Shown one piece after another: positions 43,098-51,489 of a stretch of 64,000 nucleotides of DNA. The DNA comes from a virus. The notes beneath the pieces were generated by a model. That model worked only from the letters and a program-made list of their open reading frames with translations, did no database searches and had not been told where the DNA came from. The DNA lies in IMG/VR virus record IMGVR_UViG_3300008108_000041, positions 62,001 through 126,000 of that record, one strand, 5' to 3'. Position 1 is the first letter of the stretch. Every line of letters starts with the position of its first letter. The position numbers were made by a program, and so were the translations under genes.

Positions 43098-45029
43098 ATG
43101 ACATTTTTTTACGACTTAAACAAAAAGCTGGATTCCATTCGTGAGAAGCCAGAAACCACACACGGTCAACTTAACGAACGTGACATGAGCCGTGCAGCCA
43201 AGGGTTATGAAAAGTATGGCAAGCAAGGTATGGAAGCATTGGCCAAAGCTGGACGTGAAGGCAAGGCATTAGATCCTGTTCGCAAAAAATACGACAAGTA
43301 TGACGAAGGCGCCACTGGTGCTGCTGTTGGTGGCGGATTAGGAGCATTGGCTGCCGGACCGCTGGGTGGCGCTGCTGGAGCTGCTCTTGGTCACTATGCT
43401 GAAAAAGGCATGGACACTGAAAAAACTGCCAAAGAAAGCATGGGCGACATGGCCAAGAAAGTTGGCGGTATGGCCAAGAAAGTTGGCGGCGCTGTGTTAA
43501 ACAAACTAGGCCACGGCGACGATGCTGACATGATGCGTGACCTACAACGCAAGATGGGTGTTCCGCAGACTGGTATGAAGCCAGGCGCAGAACCCAATCC
43601 CAAGCAAGTTAAAGAAAAAATGTCACCAGCCAAGGCCAAGAGCTTTGCTGCACTTGCTGAACCTAAAGACAAAATTACTTTTGCTGACAAGATTGCCGGC
43701 GCCAAGAAAGAAGTTGACGAGCGTTTGGGCGATGTAGCTGCTGAAGCAATGAAGGCTGCACTTAGTCCCAAGCAAAAGAAAATTGACATGAACAAAAATG
43801 GCAAACTAGATGCCAACGACTTTGCTATGTTACGCAAAGGCGGCAAACAAGAAACTGCCGAAGACGATGATAACAATCCGTTTACATCATGGAAAAAGCC
43901 ACGTGCTGATCGACCAAAGGTTGGATCAGTTGAACGCGGTCACAAACACGACATTGAACACACTGCCACTGGCCGTAAAGTAACTCGTAGAGTGGATGAC
44001 CAAGGTCATTCAGTGGGCGCAGATGACACTGCTGATGCTCAACCAGCCAAGCGCGGCCGTGGACGTCCTGCAGGAACAGGTAGCAAAATGGGCGCCAAAG
44101 GACCATCAGGTCGTTCAAAGTTGATGACCAAAGAAAACGACATTGATCCTGGTGAAGACCACGGCGATCTTAAAGCTGCAATGGCATTGTTGAAGAAAGC
44201 TGGCTACAAAGTTAGCAAGTCTGACAGCAAGCCTGAAAGCAATAATGACTCTGCACCAAAGAAAAAATCTTCTGGCAGCAAGCCTGATTTTGCCGATGTT
44301 GATGGCGATGGCGACAAAAAAGAACCTATGAAAAAGGCCGCCAAAGAAAAAGGATCTTCAGAAGACAAACCTAAAAAAGTCAAAGAAGAAGGCGGTACTG
44401 GAACACCAACAGCGTCTAGCGGATTTGGGTTTGGCAAAGGCATCTATGATTCATTGAATCGTGACTTAGAAGCCATGATTGCTGAATCAATGAGCATCAA
44501 CATGAGCGACTCCACAGAAGGCGGCAAGAGCCTGACCATTACAGCGTCTGACGAAGATGCACTTAAATTAGGCATGCTGTTGAAAAACGCAGGTCTTGGT
44601 GGCAGTGGTGATGAAGGCAGTTACATGGGCAGCAAAGTTTCTTGTCCAACTTGTGGCAGCGGCGATTGCGGATGCGGTGATATTGAAAAGGCTATTGATG
44701 AAAATGCTCCTGATTGGCCCACAGAAGAAGAAGGCACAGAAGATGCCATGATGTACAGTGGCGGTCTGAACGGTCCCAAGTCAACTGGTCAAACCACTGT
44801 GCCTGTGATTGCCAGCCAAGAAAATCGTCAACACACCTACGAAGCAGAGTTACAGCGCATGCGTGACATTGCTGGTATTAAGGAAGCCAAGAAACCTGAT
44901 TTTTTAGATGTTGACAAAGATGGCGACAAGAAAGAACCTTTCAAGAAAGCCGTTGATGACAAAAAAGAAAAAAAAGTTGAAGAAAGTATTTTTGATTTGA
45001 CCAATCAATGGAAAGCCTACAAGGGGTAA
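43098..45029 (+). CDS. Large charged head-associated protein with glycine zipper and EF-hand-like loops
   Basis: A 643-residue protein, Lys, Asp, Glu and Ala rich and mostly disordered. The start TFFYDLNKKLDSIREKP is conserved among head-region proteins of T4-type marine phages. Residues 71-99 are a Gly/Ala zipper (GAAVGGGLGALAAGPLGGAAGAALG), a possible membrane-active helix. Three calcium-loop-like segments are visible: DMNKNGKLDANDF (230-242), DVDGDGDKKEP (400-410) and DVDKDGDKKEP (604-614). KRGRGRPAG (318-326) is an AT-hook-like DNA-binding motif and CPTCGSGDCGC (516-526) a Cys cluster. I infer an internal or injected virion protein. Function is not established. Confidence 0.6.
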   Translation: MTFFYDLNKKLDSIREKPETTHGQLNERDMSRAAKGYEKYGKQGMEALAKAGREGKALDPVRKKYDKYDEGATGAAVGGGLGALAAGPLGGAAGAALGHYAEKGMDTEKTAKESMGDMAKKVGGMAKKVGGAVLNKLGHGDDADMMRDLQRKMGVPQTGMKPGAEPNPKQVKEKMSPAKAKSFAALAEPKDKITFADKIAGAKKEVDERLGDVAAEAMKAALSPKQKKIDMNKNGKLDANDFAMLRKGGKQETAEDDDNNPFTSWKKPRADRPKVGSVERGHKHDIEHTATGRKVTRRVDDQGHSVGADDTADAQPAKRGRGRPAGTGSKMGAKGPSGRSKLMTKENDIDPGEDHGDLKAAMALLKKAGYKVSKSDSKPESNNDSAPKKKSSGSKPDFADVDGDGDKKEPMKKAAKEKGSSEDKPKKVKEEGGTGTPTASSGFGFGKGIYDSLNRDLEAMIAESMSINMSDSTEGGKSLTITASDEDALKLGMLLKNAGLGGSGDEGSYMGSKVSCPTCGSGDCGCGDIEKAIDENAPDWPTEEEGTEDAMMYSGGLNGPKSTGQTTVPVIASQENRQHTYEAELQRMRDIAGIKEAKKPDFLDVDKDGDKKEPFKKAVDDKKEKKVEESIFDLTNQWKAYKG

Positions 45030-45033
45030 TAAC

Positions 45034-45204
45034 ATGGTATACAAGCCTTATAACGAAAACTTGAACACGCCCACACAGCAGAACCCTCACAGTCCTGCTA
45101 CCAGTGGGTACCGACAACAGCCAGTAGAAATTCCTGGAGTGTTGCATCAAACACGTGAGTTGTTTCGCCCTGTGGTGATTCAACCCAATCAGGATAGCAA
45201 ATAA
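45034..45204 (+). CDS. 56-residue unknown protein
   Basis: A short frame starting four bases after the previous stop, ending in TAATG shared with the next start. Pro, Gln and Asn rich (NTPTQQNPHSPATSGYRQQP), and largely disordered. It is supported by tight spacing on both sides rather than by a known family. Its end (LFRPVVIQPNQDSK) is strand-like. Confidence 0.6.
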   Translation: MVYKPYNENLNTPTQQNPHSPATSGYRQQPVEIPGVLHQTRELFRPVVIQPNQDSK

Positions 45205-45494
45205 TGGCCAATGTATATACTACCTTAAGCAATACTACTGTTTACACTGACAAACTTGAAATCAGCACCAGTACAGCCAATGCTTGGTTGCAGGTGTATG
45301 CTGTTGCGTTAGGAACAGCCAACGCAGTTGGCAATTTGTATTCTGTACCAGTTAATATCCCAGCCAACACTGTGTATCAAACTTATTCTGGTGCTGGCAA
45401 CAAAGTAACAGTGATATCTACTGCCCCGTTTACCGCAACAGAACTTGGCACAGCCAGTTCAGCCACATCTGGAGTGATTGGCGGAGGCAGCTGA
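45204..45494 (+). CDS. Small beta-rich virion protein
   Basis: A 96-residue Thr/Ala/Val-rich protein with no charged clusters, predicted as strands (NVYTTLSNTTVYTDKLEISTST, WLQVYAVALGTANAVGNLYSVPVN) and a Gly/Ser tail. Composition resembles the small decoration or fibre proteins of this phage (for example 17833-18168). Translation is coupled to the preceding gene by TAATG. No specific family can be named. Confidence 0.55.
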   Translation: MANVYTTLSNTTVYTDKLEISTSTANAWLQVYAVALGTANAVGNLYSVPVNIPANTVYQTYSGAGNKVTVISTAPFTATELGTASSATSGVIGGGS

Positions 45495-45496
45495 TT

Positions 45497-45868
45497 GTGC
45501 GAGCACAAGAGTTCATTGCAGAAGACAAAGTTGGCACGATTAGCAAACGCAATCAAAATGCCACAGTAGGCTTGAACAAGTTTCGAGACAAGCAGTTTGC
45601 TGACCGCGTGTATGAACTCAACAGAATCATGATGGCAGTGGCATCTACTGATGGCACGTTTGTACCTGATCTTGACGGCGAATCATGGAGCGGTCGCAAC
45701 AATGTGGCAGCACCATACACTCCTGAAGAACAGGCCATGTTGAAAAAGGCCTATCAAGCAGTGGGCAGTCATCACCAAGACCTAAATCATGGCGATTTGG
45801 CTTCGCAAGAACATCCAGCAGTGAATGCCACCAGTCCAGTCAAAGCATTCCAGGGCTATCCAAGATGA
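45497..45868 (+). CDS. Candidate internal head protein A (T4 IP-like targeting start, GTG start)
   Basis: A 123-residue protein starting with GTG two bases after the previous stop. The start MRAQEFIAE is nearly that of T4 internal proteins (MKTYQEFIAE), a signal for packing into the prohead followed by gp21 cleavage after Ile-Ala-Glu. The end, SPVKAFQGYPR, is shared with the next gene, so the two are relatives with different middles. The GTG start is chosen because it aligns exactly with the ATG start of the relative at 45865. T4 internal proteins are injected with the DNA and block host restriction; any such role here is an inference. Confidence 0.6.
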   Translation: MRAQEFIAEDKVGTISKRNQNATVGLNKFRDKQFADRVYELNRIMMAVASTDGTFVPDLDGESWSGRNNVAAPYTPEEQAMLKKAYQAVGSHHQDLNHGDLASQEHPAVNATSPVKAFQGYPR

Positions 45869-46254
45869 GAGCACGAGAATTCATTACTGAACAAGCAGCT
45901 ATTTTGCCACCAGAGCAATCTGACCCCATGCGTTACACTTATGTGATTCCAGGACTGAGTGCAGCCGACCCCTATCGCAACTATAGATTTGGTGTGGCAT
46001 TGGCACGAGCCAGAAGTGATGCTGGCAAAGATGGAATTACCAATCACATTCCCAATTGGCATGATGAAACAGCATTTGGTGAACATGGTGTGGTCGAAGG
46101 CATGGGTCCTAACGTTGCTGAAATTATTGATCAAGCGTTGGCAATGACCAACACACCTGGTGGCAAAAAACTAGTGTCAACACCTGACAGCACAGAACCC
46201 AGCTTTGTAAGCACAACCAGTCCTGTAAAGGCATTTGCTGGCTACCCTCGCTAA
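45865..46254 (+). CDS. Candidate internal head protein B (T4 IP-like targeting start)
   Basis: A 129-residue protein starting MRAREFITE, with a possible gp21 cut after Ile-Thr-Glu, and ending SPVKAFAGYPR. Start and end match the gene before it, but the middle (RYTYVIPGLSAADPYRNYRFGVALARARSDAGKD, NHIPNWHDETAFGEHGVV) is different. The middle reads like a compact enzyme-inhibitor or binding domain with no recognised family. The ATG overlaps the stop of protein A by four bases (ATGA). A T-run at about 46256-46265 follows its stop, without a clear stem. Confidence 0.6.
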   Translation: MRAREFITEQAAILPPEQSDPMRYTYVIPGLSAADPYRNYRFGVALARARSDAGKDGITNHIPNWHDETAFGEHGVVEGMGPNVAEIIDQALAMTNTPGGKKLVSTPDSTEPSFVSTTSPVKAFAGYPR

Positions 46255-46265
46255 ACTTTTTTTTT

Positions 46266-46273
46266 GCTAAATA
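46266..46273 (+). promoter_or_regulatory. Late promoter-like motif before the protein at 46292
   Basis: GCTAAATA keeps the TAAATA core and lies 18 bases before the ATG at 46292. Confidence 0.4.
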
Positions 46274-46291
46274 ATTCAAATTGGAATTATA

Positions 46292-46570
46292 ATGGCAAAC
46301 CCACCCCCACCATACGACAACATCACAGGCATAAGCCGTGCTGTAATGAAAGACAACGCACAAGTAACATTGGCAAATTACAATGGCAATGCTAGACCTG
46401 GTGAACTGGTAGTTGATCAAAGTACTGATCAAGTGTATATTGGCAACAGCTCTGGCGCACTAACACAGATTGCTGCCGGTATTAGTAACGGCGGTAGTTC
46501 AGGACTTCCTGCAGGATTTTTTCAATTGGCTTACAATCCCACCACTGGTGAAATTGTATATTACACTTAA
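46292..46570 (+). CDS. Small fibre-type protein
   Basis: A 92-residue protein with NARPGELVVDQSTDQVYIGNSSGALTQI, the PGELV...VYVGN module often found as head or tip unit in phage fibres. Pro-rich start (ANPPPPYDN). It precedes the adhesin-like protein at 46613 by 43 bases and could be its partner or a short fibre. The ending TTGEIVYYT resembles that of the mini protein at 4248 (GKFRGYNG type). No enzyme motif. Confidence 0.55.
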   Translation: MANPPPPYDNITGISRAVMKDNAQVTLANYNGNARPGELVVDQSTDQVYIGNSSGALTQIAAGISNGGSSGLPAGFFQLAYNPTTGEIVYYT

Positions 46571-46612
46571 AGAATAATCAATGATACAATTTAACCCACT
46601 GATAGGATTTTA

Positions 46613-48199
46613 ATGGCAATCCCAGACCCAACTCAAGTAGCACCGTGGTATCTACGGAATATCAATCAAGCCCTGGAGCTTGACGACGCGACTGGCAATG
46701 TTTTTATTCGAACCAATGCTGCTATTATAGGCAACGTATCTGTAGGCAATGTAGCCATTGGTAGTTTAGGCAACGTTGATCTCACAGGCAACACACTGCC
46801 AGTTACTGTGGTAGGCAACATCACAGGCATCACTGGCAACATAGCAGGCATCACTGGCAATGTTACTATCAACCCCATTACTGGCAACGTAGGCATTGTC
46901 GGCAACGTCAACGTCACACAAGGCACCAGCCCTTGGGTAGTATCTGGAAATATCAATGCCACGCTCAACAACGACGCCAATGTGATCATATCAGGATTCT
47001 CGGGTGCAGTATCTGATGCGTTTGGACGACTGCGTGTAAGCAATCCTTTTACTCTATTTGACACACAGTCACGTTATTACGATCATGGACAGTTTGCAAG
47101 CAACGTCACAGGCACAGGCAACGTGGTATATGTGCAAAATCAAAGTTCGTACCAACTCAACGTGGGCACAGCGTCGGGCGATTCAGTGTTGCGAGAAACA
47201 CTGAAACCATTCCCTTATCAGCCTGGCAAAAGTCAACTCACACTGAACACATTCTGTATGAACACTCCCAAAACAAATCTACGCCAGCGTGTGGGCTTGT
47301 TTGATGCCAACGACGGTGTGTTCTTTGAAAACGACGGCACATACAACTACATGGTGATCCGTTCAGGATCATACGGTGTAGAAGAGCGTGTGCGTCAAGA
47401 TGCCTGGAACGGTGACCAACTCACCGGAGTCGGTGGTGCAACAAACCCATCAGGTATCACATTGTACCCACAACGTACACAAATTTATTATGCTGATGTA
47501 GAGTGGCTGGGTGTAGGATCAGTGCGTGTGGGTTTTGTGATTGACGGTGCTTACATTATTTGCCACACCTTCAATCACGCCAATCAGCCGGGCAACACCA
47601 AAGTCTACATGACCACAGCCAGTTTGCCCATTCGCTATGAAATAACCAACACAGCAACAGTGGCCAGTGTTAGTCAGATGACACAGATTTGTAGCAGTGT
47701 AATTTCAGAAGGTGGCTTCCAACTGTCAGGCTCAGGCAATCCGCGTGCAGCTAGTCATGTATTGGGCACTCCAGTGCGGTTGCCTAATGATCAAAGTTTT
47801 AAACCTGTGATTGCTATCCGTCTCAAGAGCACCAATCTCAACGCTGTGGTCATACCCATAAACTACAGTTTAATTCCAATAGCTGCCAGTGTGTTTGCAT
47901 TCCGTGTGTATAAAAGAGCTATCACGTCAGGTGGAACTTGGGTAGATTCAGCCGCAGATAGTTCAGTTCAATACAATCTTGCGCCCACGGCCTTGGTGTC
48001 AGGCGACATTGCTGAGCAATCATTTGTTAACTCAACCAATCAAACCACTGGTGCGCCCACACAAGAGCCATTTTCGTTTGAATATCAATTGGAACGCGAA
48101 CCATTCACTGGCACTCCATACGAGTATCTAATTACCATGGCTACCACAGGCACCAACCAAGACGTATATGCCAGCGTAGAATGGCAGGAAATAACCTAA
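46613..48199 (+). CDS. Virion adhesin-like protein sharing a domain with 21980-25933
   Basis: A 528-residue protein. The start (AIPDPTQVAPWYLRNINQALELDDATGNVFIRT) is followed by a short GNI/GNV repeat (about residues 40-125) and then a compact domain of about 350 residues: VGLFDANDGVFFENDGTYNYMVIRSG, DQLTGVGGATNPSGITLYPQRTQIYYADVEWLGVGSVRVGFVIDGAYIICHTFNHANQ, YMTTASLPIRYEI. The same blocks, in order, occur in the protein at 21980. This domain recurs in phage structural proteins and probably binds a surface ligand. It ends two bases before the secreted nuclease gene. Confidence 0.65.
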   Translation: MAIPDPTQVAPWYLRNINQALELDDATGNVFIRTNAAIIGNVSVGNVAIGSLGNVDLTGNTLPVTVVGNITGITGNIAGITGNVTINPITGNVGIVGNVNVTQGTSPWVVSGNINATLNNDANVIISGFSGAVSDAFGRLRVSNPFTLFDTQSRYYDHGQFASNVTGTGNVVYVQNQSSYQLNVGTASGDSVLRETLKPFPYQPGKSQLTLNTFCMNTPKTNLRQRVGLFDANDGVFFENDGTYNYMVIRSGSYGVEERVRQDAWNGDQLTGVGGATNPSGITLYPQRTQIYYADVEWLGVGSVRVGFVIDGAYIICHTFNHANQPGNTKVYMTTASLPIRYEITNTATVASVSQMTQICSSVISEGGFQLSGSGNPRAASHVLGTPVRLPNDQSFKPVIAIRLKSTNLNAVVIPINYSLIPIAASVFAFRVYKRAITSGGTWVDSAADSSVQYNLAPTALVSGDIAEQSFVNSTNQTTGAPTQEPFSFEYQLEREPFTGTPYEYLITMATTGTNQDVYASVEWQEIT

Positions 48200-48200
48200 T

Positions 48201-48638
48201 ATGAAAAAACTCTTAACACTCTTACTGATTGTGCCATGCTTGGCATTTGCACAACCCAAACAAAAACCCGGCGTTGTTTACGATGCGGTGATCACTCGTG
48301 TGATTGACGGAGACACAGTGGGCATTGCAGCCACATGGCTACCAGCACCACTCAAACAAGAACTCAGCATTCGTGTGTTTGGGGTAGACACTCCTGAAAA
48401 AGGACACAGAGCACAGTGTCCAAGCGAAGCCCAACGTGGCGAAGCAGCCACAGCATTTACCAAGCAAGCAATTGCCAATTCACAAAAGCGACAAATTGTA
48501 CTCATGGACTGGGACAAATATGGCGGTCGTGTGCTAGGTGATGTTTTGCTAAACGGGCAAAGTCTACGTCAAATGCTCATTTCCAACGGATTTGCCCGTG
48601 AATACTACGGCGAAGCCAAAACATCTTGGTGCAACTAA
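48201..48638 (+). CDS. Secreted staphylococcal-nuclease-like protein
   Basis: A 145-residue protein. An N-terminal signal peptide is visible (KKLLTLLLIVPCLAFAQ, with cleavage after Ala-Phe-Ala). The body is a thermonuclease (SNase) fold: VITRVIDGDTVGI, IRVFGVDTPEKGH, then MDWDKYGGRVLGDVLLNGQSLRQMLISNGFARE. Catalytic residues of SNase (Arg35, Glu43, Arg87 in the standard protein) match Arg in VFGV region, Glu in TPEKG and Arg in GGRVLG by position. It should hydrolyse DNA or RNA in the periplasm or outside the cell. In a phage this could act on DNA of competing phages or on extracellular DNA; that is an inference. Confidence 0.85.
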   Translation: MKKLLTLLLIVPCLAFAQPKQKPGVVYDAVITRVIDGDTVGIAATWLPAPLKQELSIRVFGVDTPEKGHRAQCPSEAQRGEAATAFTKQAIANSQKRQIVLMDWDKYGGRVLGDVLLNGQSLRQMLISNGFAREYYGEAKTSWCN

Positions 48639-48642
48639 AACG

Positions 48643-48656
48643 CCCGTAAATACGGG
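48643..48656 (+). promoter_or_regulatory. Palindromic late promoter element abutting a start codon
   Basis: CCCGTA-AA-TACGGG forms a perfect inverted repeat that contains the late motif CGTAAATA (48645-48652) and ends directly at the ATG at 48657. It is both a likely promoter -10 and a small hairpin or protein site. Confidence 0.55.
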
Positions 48657-49805
48657 ATGAAAGAATTTTATTGCGCGGCCCCCTGGCGCGGTCTACATAT
48701 CAATCCCCGAGGCGATGTAAAAACTTGTTGTGCTGGCAACCCCAACATGCTGGGCAACCTCAATACCCAAACAATTGAACAGATCCTTAACTCCAATCTC
48801 ATGACAGAGATACGCACCAGCTTGTCACAAGGCAAGCCGCATGAGTATTGTTCTAACTGTGTGCGAGCTGAACGTTTTGGTGCAGATTCCGAACGCCAAT
48901 GGCACAACAATGTAAATCCCAACTTTGACTATGCCACAGCTGGGGACCAGTATCACTATCCTGTTATTGTGGATGTGCGCTGGAATACCACTTGCAATTT
49001 GAGTTGCAACTACTGTGGCGAATCTTGCAGTTCAAAATGGGCCAGCCTCAAAGGCATTCCATTTAAGAGTGGTGCAAGACCCTACTATGATTCAGTATGC
49101 GACTTTATTGAACAGCACTATGAACACATACACGAAGTAGCACTTGTGGGTGGTGAACCCTTGTTGCTGCCAGAAAACAATCGACTGCTAGATGTCATAC
49201 CCAAGGATGCCATAGTCACACTGATCACAAACCTAAACGTGGACTTGGATTCAAACAAGATATTTCAAAAGTTGTCAACACGCAATCGAGTTGGCTGGTC
49301 AATGAGTTTTGACAACACCGGTGAACGAGTGGAGTATGTGCGACACGGTGCTACATGGTCATTGATCAAAGAAAACTTGAGTAAGATCAAACATCTCATG
49401 ACCACACAAGGTCAGTGGGGCGGCATACATGCGGTGTACAACATTTACAATGCCACTCGCATCTGTGAATTAAGACAGTTTGCTGAGGATACAGGCACCA
49501 CAGTGCTGTGGCAAAACTTGTTTCAGCCCGAATACCTTGATCCGTTCTTGCACGGTGCTGGTGTTGCTCGGGAAGCCATTACAGAGATTGAACGTTTCTA
49601 TGCGATGGGTATTGCTACCCCTGCTGAACGCCAGTTCTTTGACAATGCATTAGCTACCTATCAAGCCAGATTGAGTGAGAACAAAATCAGCAAGATTGAC
49701 ACAGCGTTCTTCAAACACATTCATGACAACGAGACCAAGTATCATCCAGACAAAGCTGGTGAATTTCAACGCCTATGGCCAGAACTGGCATTCCTATGCA
49801 AATAA
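48657..49805 (+). CDS. Twitch-type radical SAM protein (cassette gene 1)
   Basis: A 382-residue radical SAM enzyme with an N-terminal SPASM/twitch domain and a central SAM domain. Cysteines at 6, 24, 25, 65 and 68 (FYCAAPWRGLHINPRGDVKTCC, EYCSNC) hold an auxiliary cluster; CNLSCNYC (Cys113, Cys117, Cys120) is the SAM cluster, with VALVGGEPLL near residue 161. The family, common in T4-type cyanophages, modifies unknown substrates; a peptide or sugar acceptor is likely by analogy. The last ten bases overlap the next gene, ATGCAAATAA, and the whole run to 54784 overlaps in this manner. The late motif 48645-48652 lies four bases before its ATG. Confidence 0.9.
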   Translation: MKEFYCAAPWRGLHINPRGDVKTCCAGNPNMLGNLNTQTIEQILNSNLMTEIRTSLSQGKPHEYCSNCVRAERFGADSERQWHNNVNPNFDYATAGDQYHYPVIVDVRWNTTCNLSCNYCGESCSSKWASLKGIPFKSGARPYYDSVCDFIEQHYEHIHEVALVGGEPLLLPENNRLLDVIPKDAIVTLITNLNVDLDSNKIFQKLSTRNRVGWSMSFDNTGERVEYVRHGATWSLIKENLSKIKHLMTTQGQWGGIHAVYNIYNATRICELRQFAEDTGTTVLWQNLFQPEYLDPFLHGAGVAREAITEIERFYAMGIATPAERQFFDNALATYQARLSENKISKIDTAFFKHIHDNETKYHPDKAGEFQRLWPELAFLCK

Positions 49806-50356
49806 CTGCTGTTGATGAGTATTATGACTTGTTCTTGATTGAAAATGTTTTTCCTGAAAACATTGTGCAAAAAGTCATGACTACCGACTGGTTGTCTCTG
49901 CCCTGGCAAAAACAAGAAGGGCAAGAACTATGGCCACGAAGAAAAATTAACAATGACTCTTTGCCTTGGATGCCAGAATGGCACCAATATCTTGAACAGC
50001 ACATTGATCAAATTGAACATGGCCTTGGGCGCAAACTGCAAGGATATCAAGGCACAGCGTGGTGGGTAGACGAACCAGGATTCACTTGTGCCATGCACAC
50101 TGATGGCGAAATGCCGGGATCCATGCAACTGACTTGGATTGGTGCTGACGCACAGTTGGGCACTTCGTTTTACCACTACAAAAATCCTGACTCATTGCGA
50201 TATCAATTTACCATGCAACCCAACAGTGGTTATATAATGATCAACACACCAGATAGTCAAGGTGTGAGACATTTACAATGGCATGCCATGCTAACGCCAG
50301 TTCCTGCTGACTCTTTTAGACTGTGCAGTTACAGTTGGCTTTCAGAAAAATTATGA
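49796..50356 (+). CDS. 2-oxoglutarate/Fe(II) oxygenase-like protein (cassette gene 2)
   Basis: A 186-residue protein. The pattern FTCAMHTDG (His101, Asp103) followed by a strand-rich segment and SQGVRHLQWH (His159 or His163) is the metal-binding HxD...H layout of small iron oxygenases; a conserved Arg after it (FRLCSYSW) would hold the co-substrate. Such enzymes hydroxylate or oxidise side chains, nucleosides or sugars. The start at 49796 rather than 49775 is chosen because it directly overlaps the end of the preceding gene, and it has no independent ribosome site. The stop overlaps the next start as ATGA. Assignment to a fold rests on the motif only. Confidence 0.6.
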   Translation: MQITAVDEYYDLFLIENVFPENIVQKVMTTDWLSLPWQKQEGQELWPRRKINNDSLPWMPEWHQYLEQHIDQIEHGLGRKLQGYQGTAWWVDEPGFTCAMHTDGEMPGSMQLTWIGADAQLGTSFYHYKNPDSLRYQFTMQPNSGYIMINTPDSQGVRHLQWHAMLTPVPADSFRLCSYSWLSEKL

Positions 50357-51489
50357 TTACACAAAGTCCTACATTTTGTTCAGCACCTTGGACCAGTTTG
50401 AATATTGATCAAACTGGTCGTGTGTTCCCCTGCATGCACTCAGGTTATGAACTGGGCAACATCAAAGAAATACCCATACAACAGGTGTTGTTGAATGCAC
50501 CTGCTAGAGAACTTAAAAATGCCATGGCACAAGGCGAGTGGCATGCAGCATGCACTTGGTGCAAGCAACTTGAAGAAACCACAGGCTCCAGTGGTAGAAC
50601 AGTGCGACATGCAGATCCAGACACATTGTCAGCTATTGATCAAGACATTGAATTTTTTAAATTAGAACATCTTGTGGTTAACTGGAGTAATCTGTGCAAT
50701 CTTACCTGTGTGTATTGCAATCCTGAAACTTCCACGGCTTGGCAAAGTGTCAAACGCATACCAATCAATCATGTTAAAAATGAACATGAAGACCTTATCG
50801 AATTGGCACAAGCACAAGGACAAAACATTCAAGGTCTTGTGTTGGGCGGCGGTGAACCATTGTTGCAAAAAGGGCTTGACAGGTTTCTAAAATTTATAAA
50901 TCCAAACAAAGTACGAGTAATGGTTACTACCAATCTCAGCATGGATATCACTACCAACACAATCTATCAAACACTTAAAACTTGGCCTAGCGTGGACTGG
51001 ATGATCAGCTTTGACAATGCCAATGCTGAAAAATTTGAATATGTGCGGGATCGAGCCAATTGGCAACAGTTTGAAAAAAACATTGCTGTGATGAAACAAG
51101 ATCAACAAAAAGTCATAGCGCATCCGGCCTATTCAATTTATTGTGCATTAGACCTTGTGGAATACTATGAATATTGTGAACGTCACAATCTTGATTTGTT
51201 TTGGTGTGAACTGTCTCATCCTTGGGAGTTAGACATTCGACGATACCCTGAGGCGTTAAGACAACTGGCCATACAAGAAATAGATAAAGTTGTACAACGC
51301 TGGCAAGATCACAAGGGTCGTGCAGTAGACACACTCAAACGATATCGCATGACTTTGCAAGACAACAGTTATTTGATATCTCCTGATTACAACTTTGACA
51401 TTTTGGAATTTCATAAAAACATTGAGCAACAGCTTAAAAAATCAACAAGTTTTGCTGCTCTTTGGCCTACCATTGCTAATTCATTATGA
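50353..51489 (+). CDS. Second twitch-type radical SAM protein (cassette gene 3)
   Basis: A 378-residue paralogue of cassette gene 1. The N-terminal cysteines are at 9, 27, 67 and 70 (FCSAPWTSLNIDQTGRVFPC, ACTWC) and the SAM cluster CNLTCVYC is at 115-122 (Cys115, Cys119, Cys122); GLVLGGGEPLLQ follows. The two proteins share the FCxAPW start, cluster spacing and an end with FAALWP or FQRLWP. Two enzymes of one subtype in one cassette suggest sequential or symmetrical modification. The ATG at 50353 overlaps the preceding stop (ATGA), and the upstream in-frame ATG at 50323 lies deep in the previous gene, so it is rejected. Confidence 0.9.
   Translation: MITQSPTFCSAPWTSLNIDQTGRVFPCMHSGYELGNIKEIPIQQVLLNAPARELKNAMAQGEWHAACTWCKQLEETTGSSGRTVRHADPDTLSAIDQDIEFFKLEHLVVNWSNLCNLTCVYCNPETSTAWQSVKRIPINHVKNEHEDLIELAQAQGQNIQGLVLGGGEPLLQKGLDRFLKFINPNKVRVMVTTNLSMDITTNTIYQTLKTWPSVDWMISFDNANAEKFEYVRDRANWQQFEKNIAVMKQDQQKVIAHPAYSIYCALDLVEYYEYCERHNLDLFWCELSHPWELDIRRYPEALRQLAIQEIDKVVQRWQDHKGRAVDTLKRYRMTLQDNSYLISPDYNFDILEFHKNIEQQLKKSTSFAALWPTIANSL

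Noticed and set aside
46256-46265. T-run after the second internal-protein candidate, considered as a terminator
   Set aside because: No stem of sufficient length precedes the T-run.
50323-50352. Longer start of cassette gene 3
   Set aside because: It lies inside the oxygenase-like gene; the ATGA overlap at 50353 and the conserved FCSAPW spacing favour the shorter protein.
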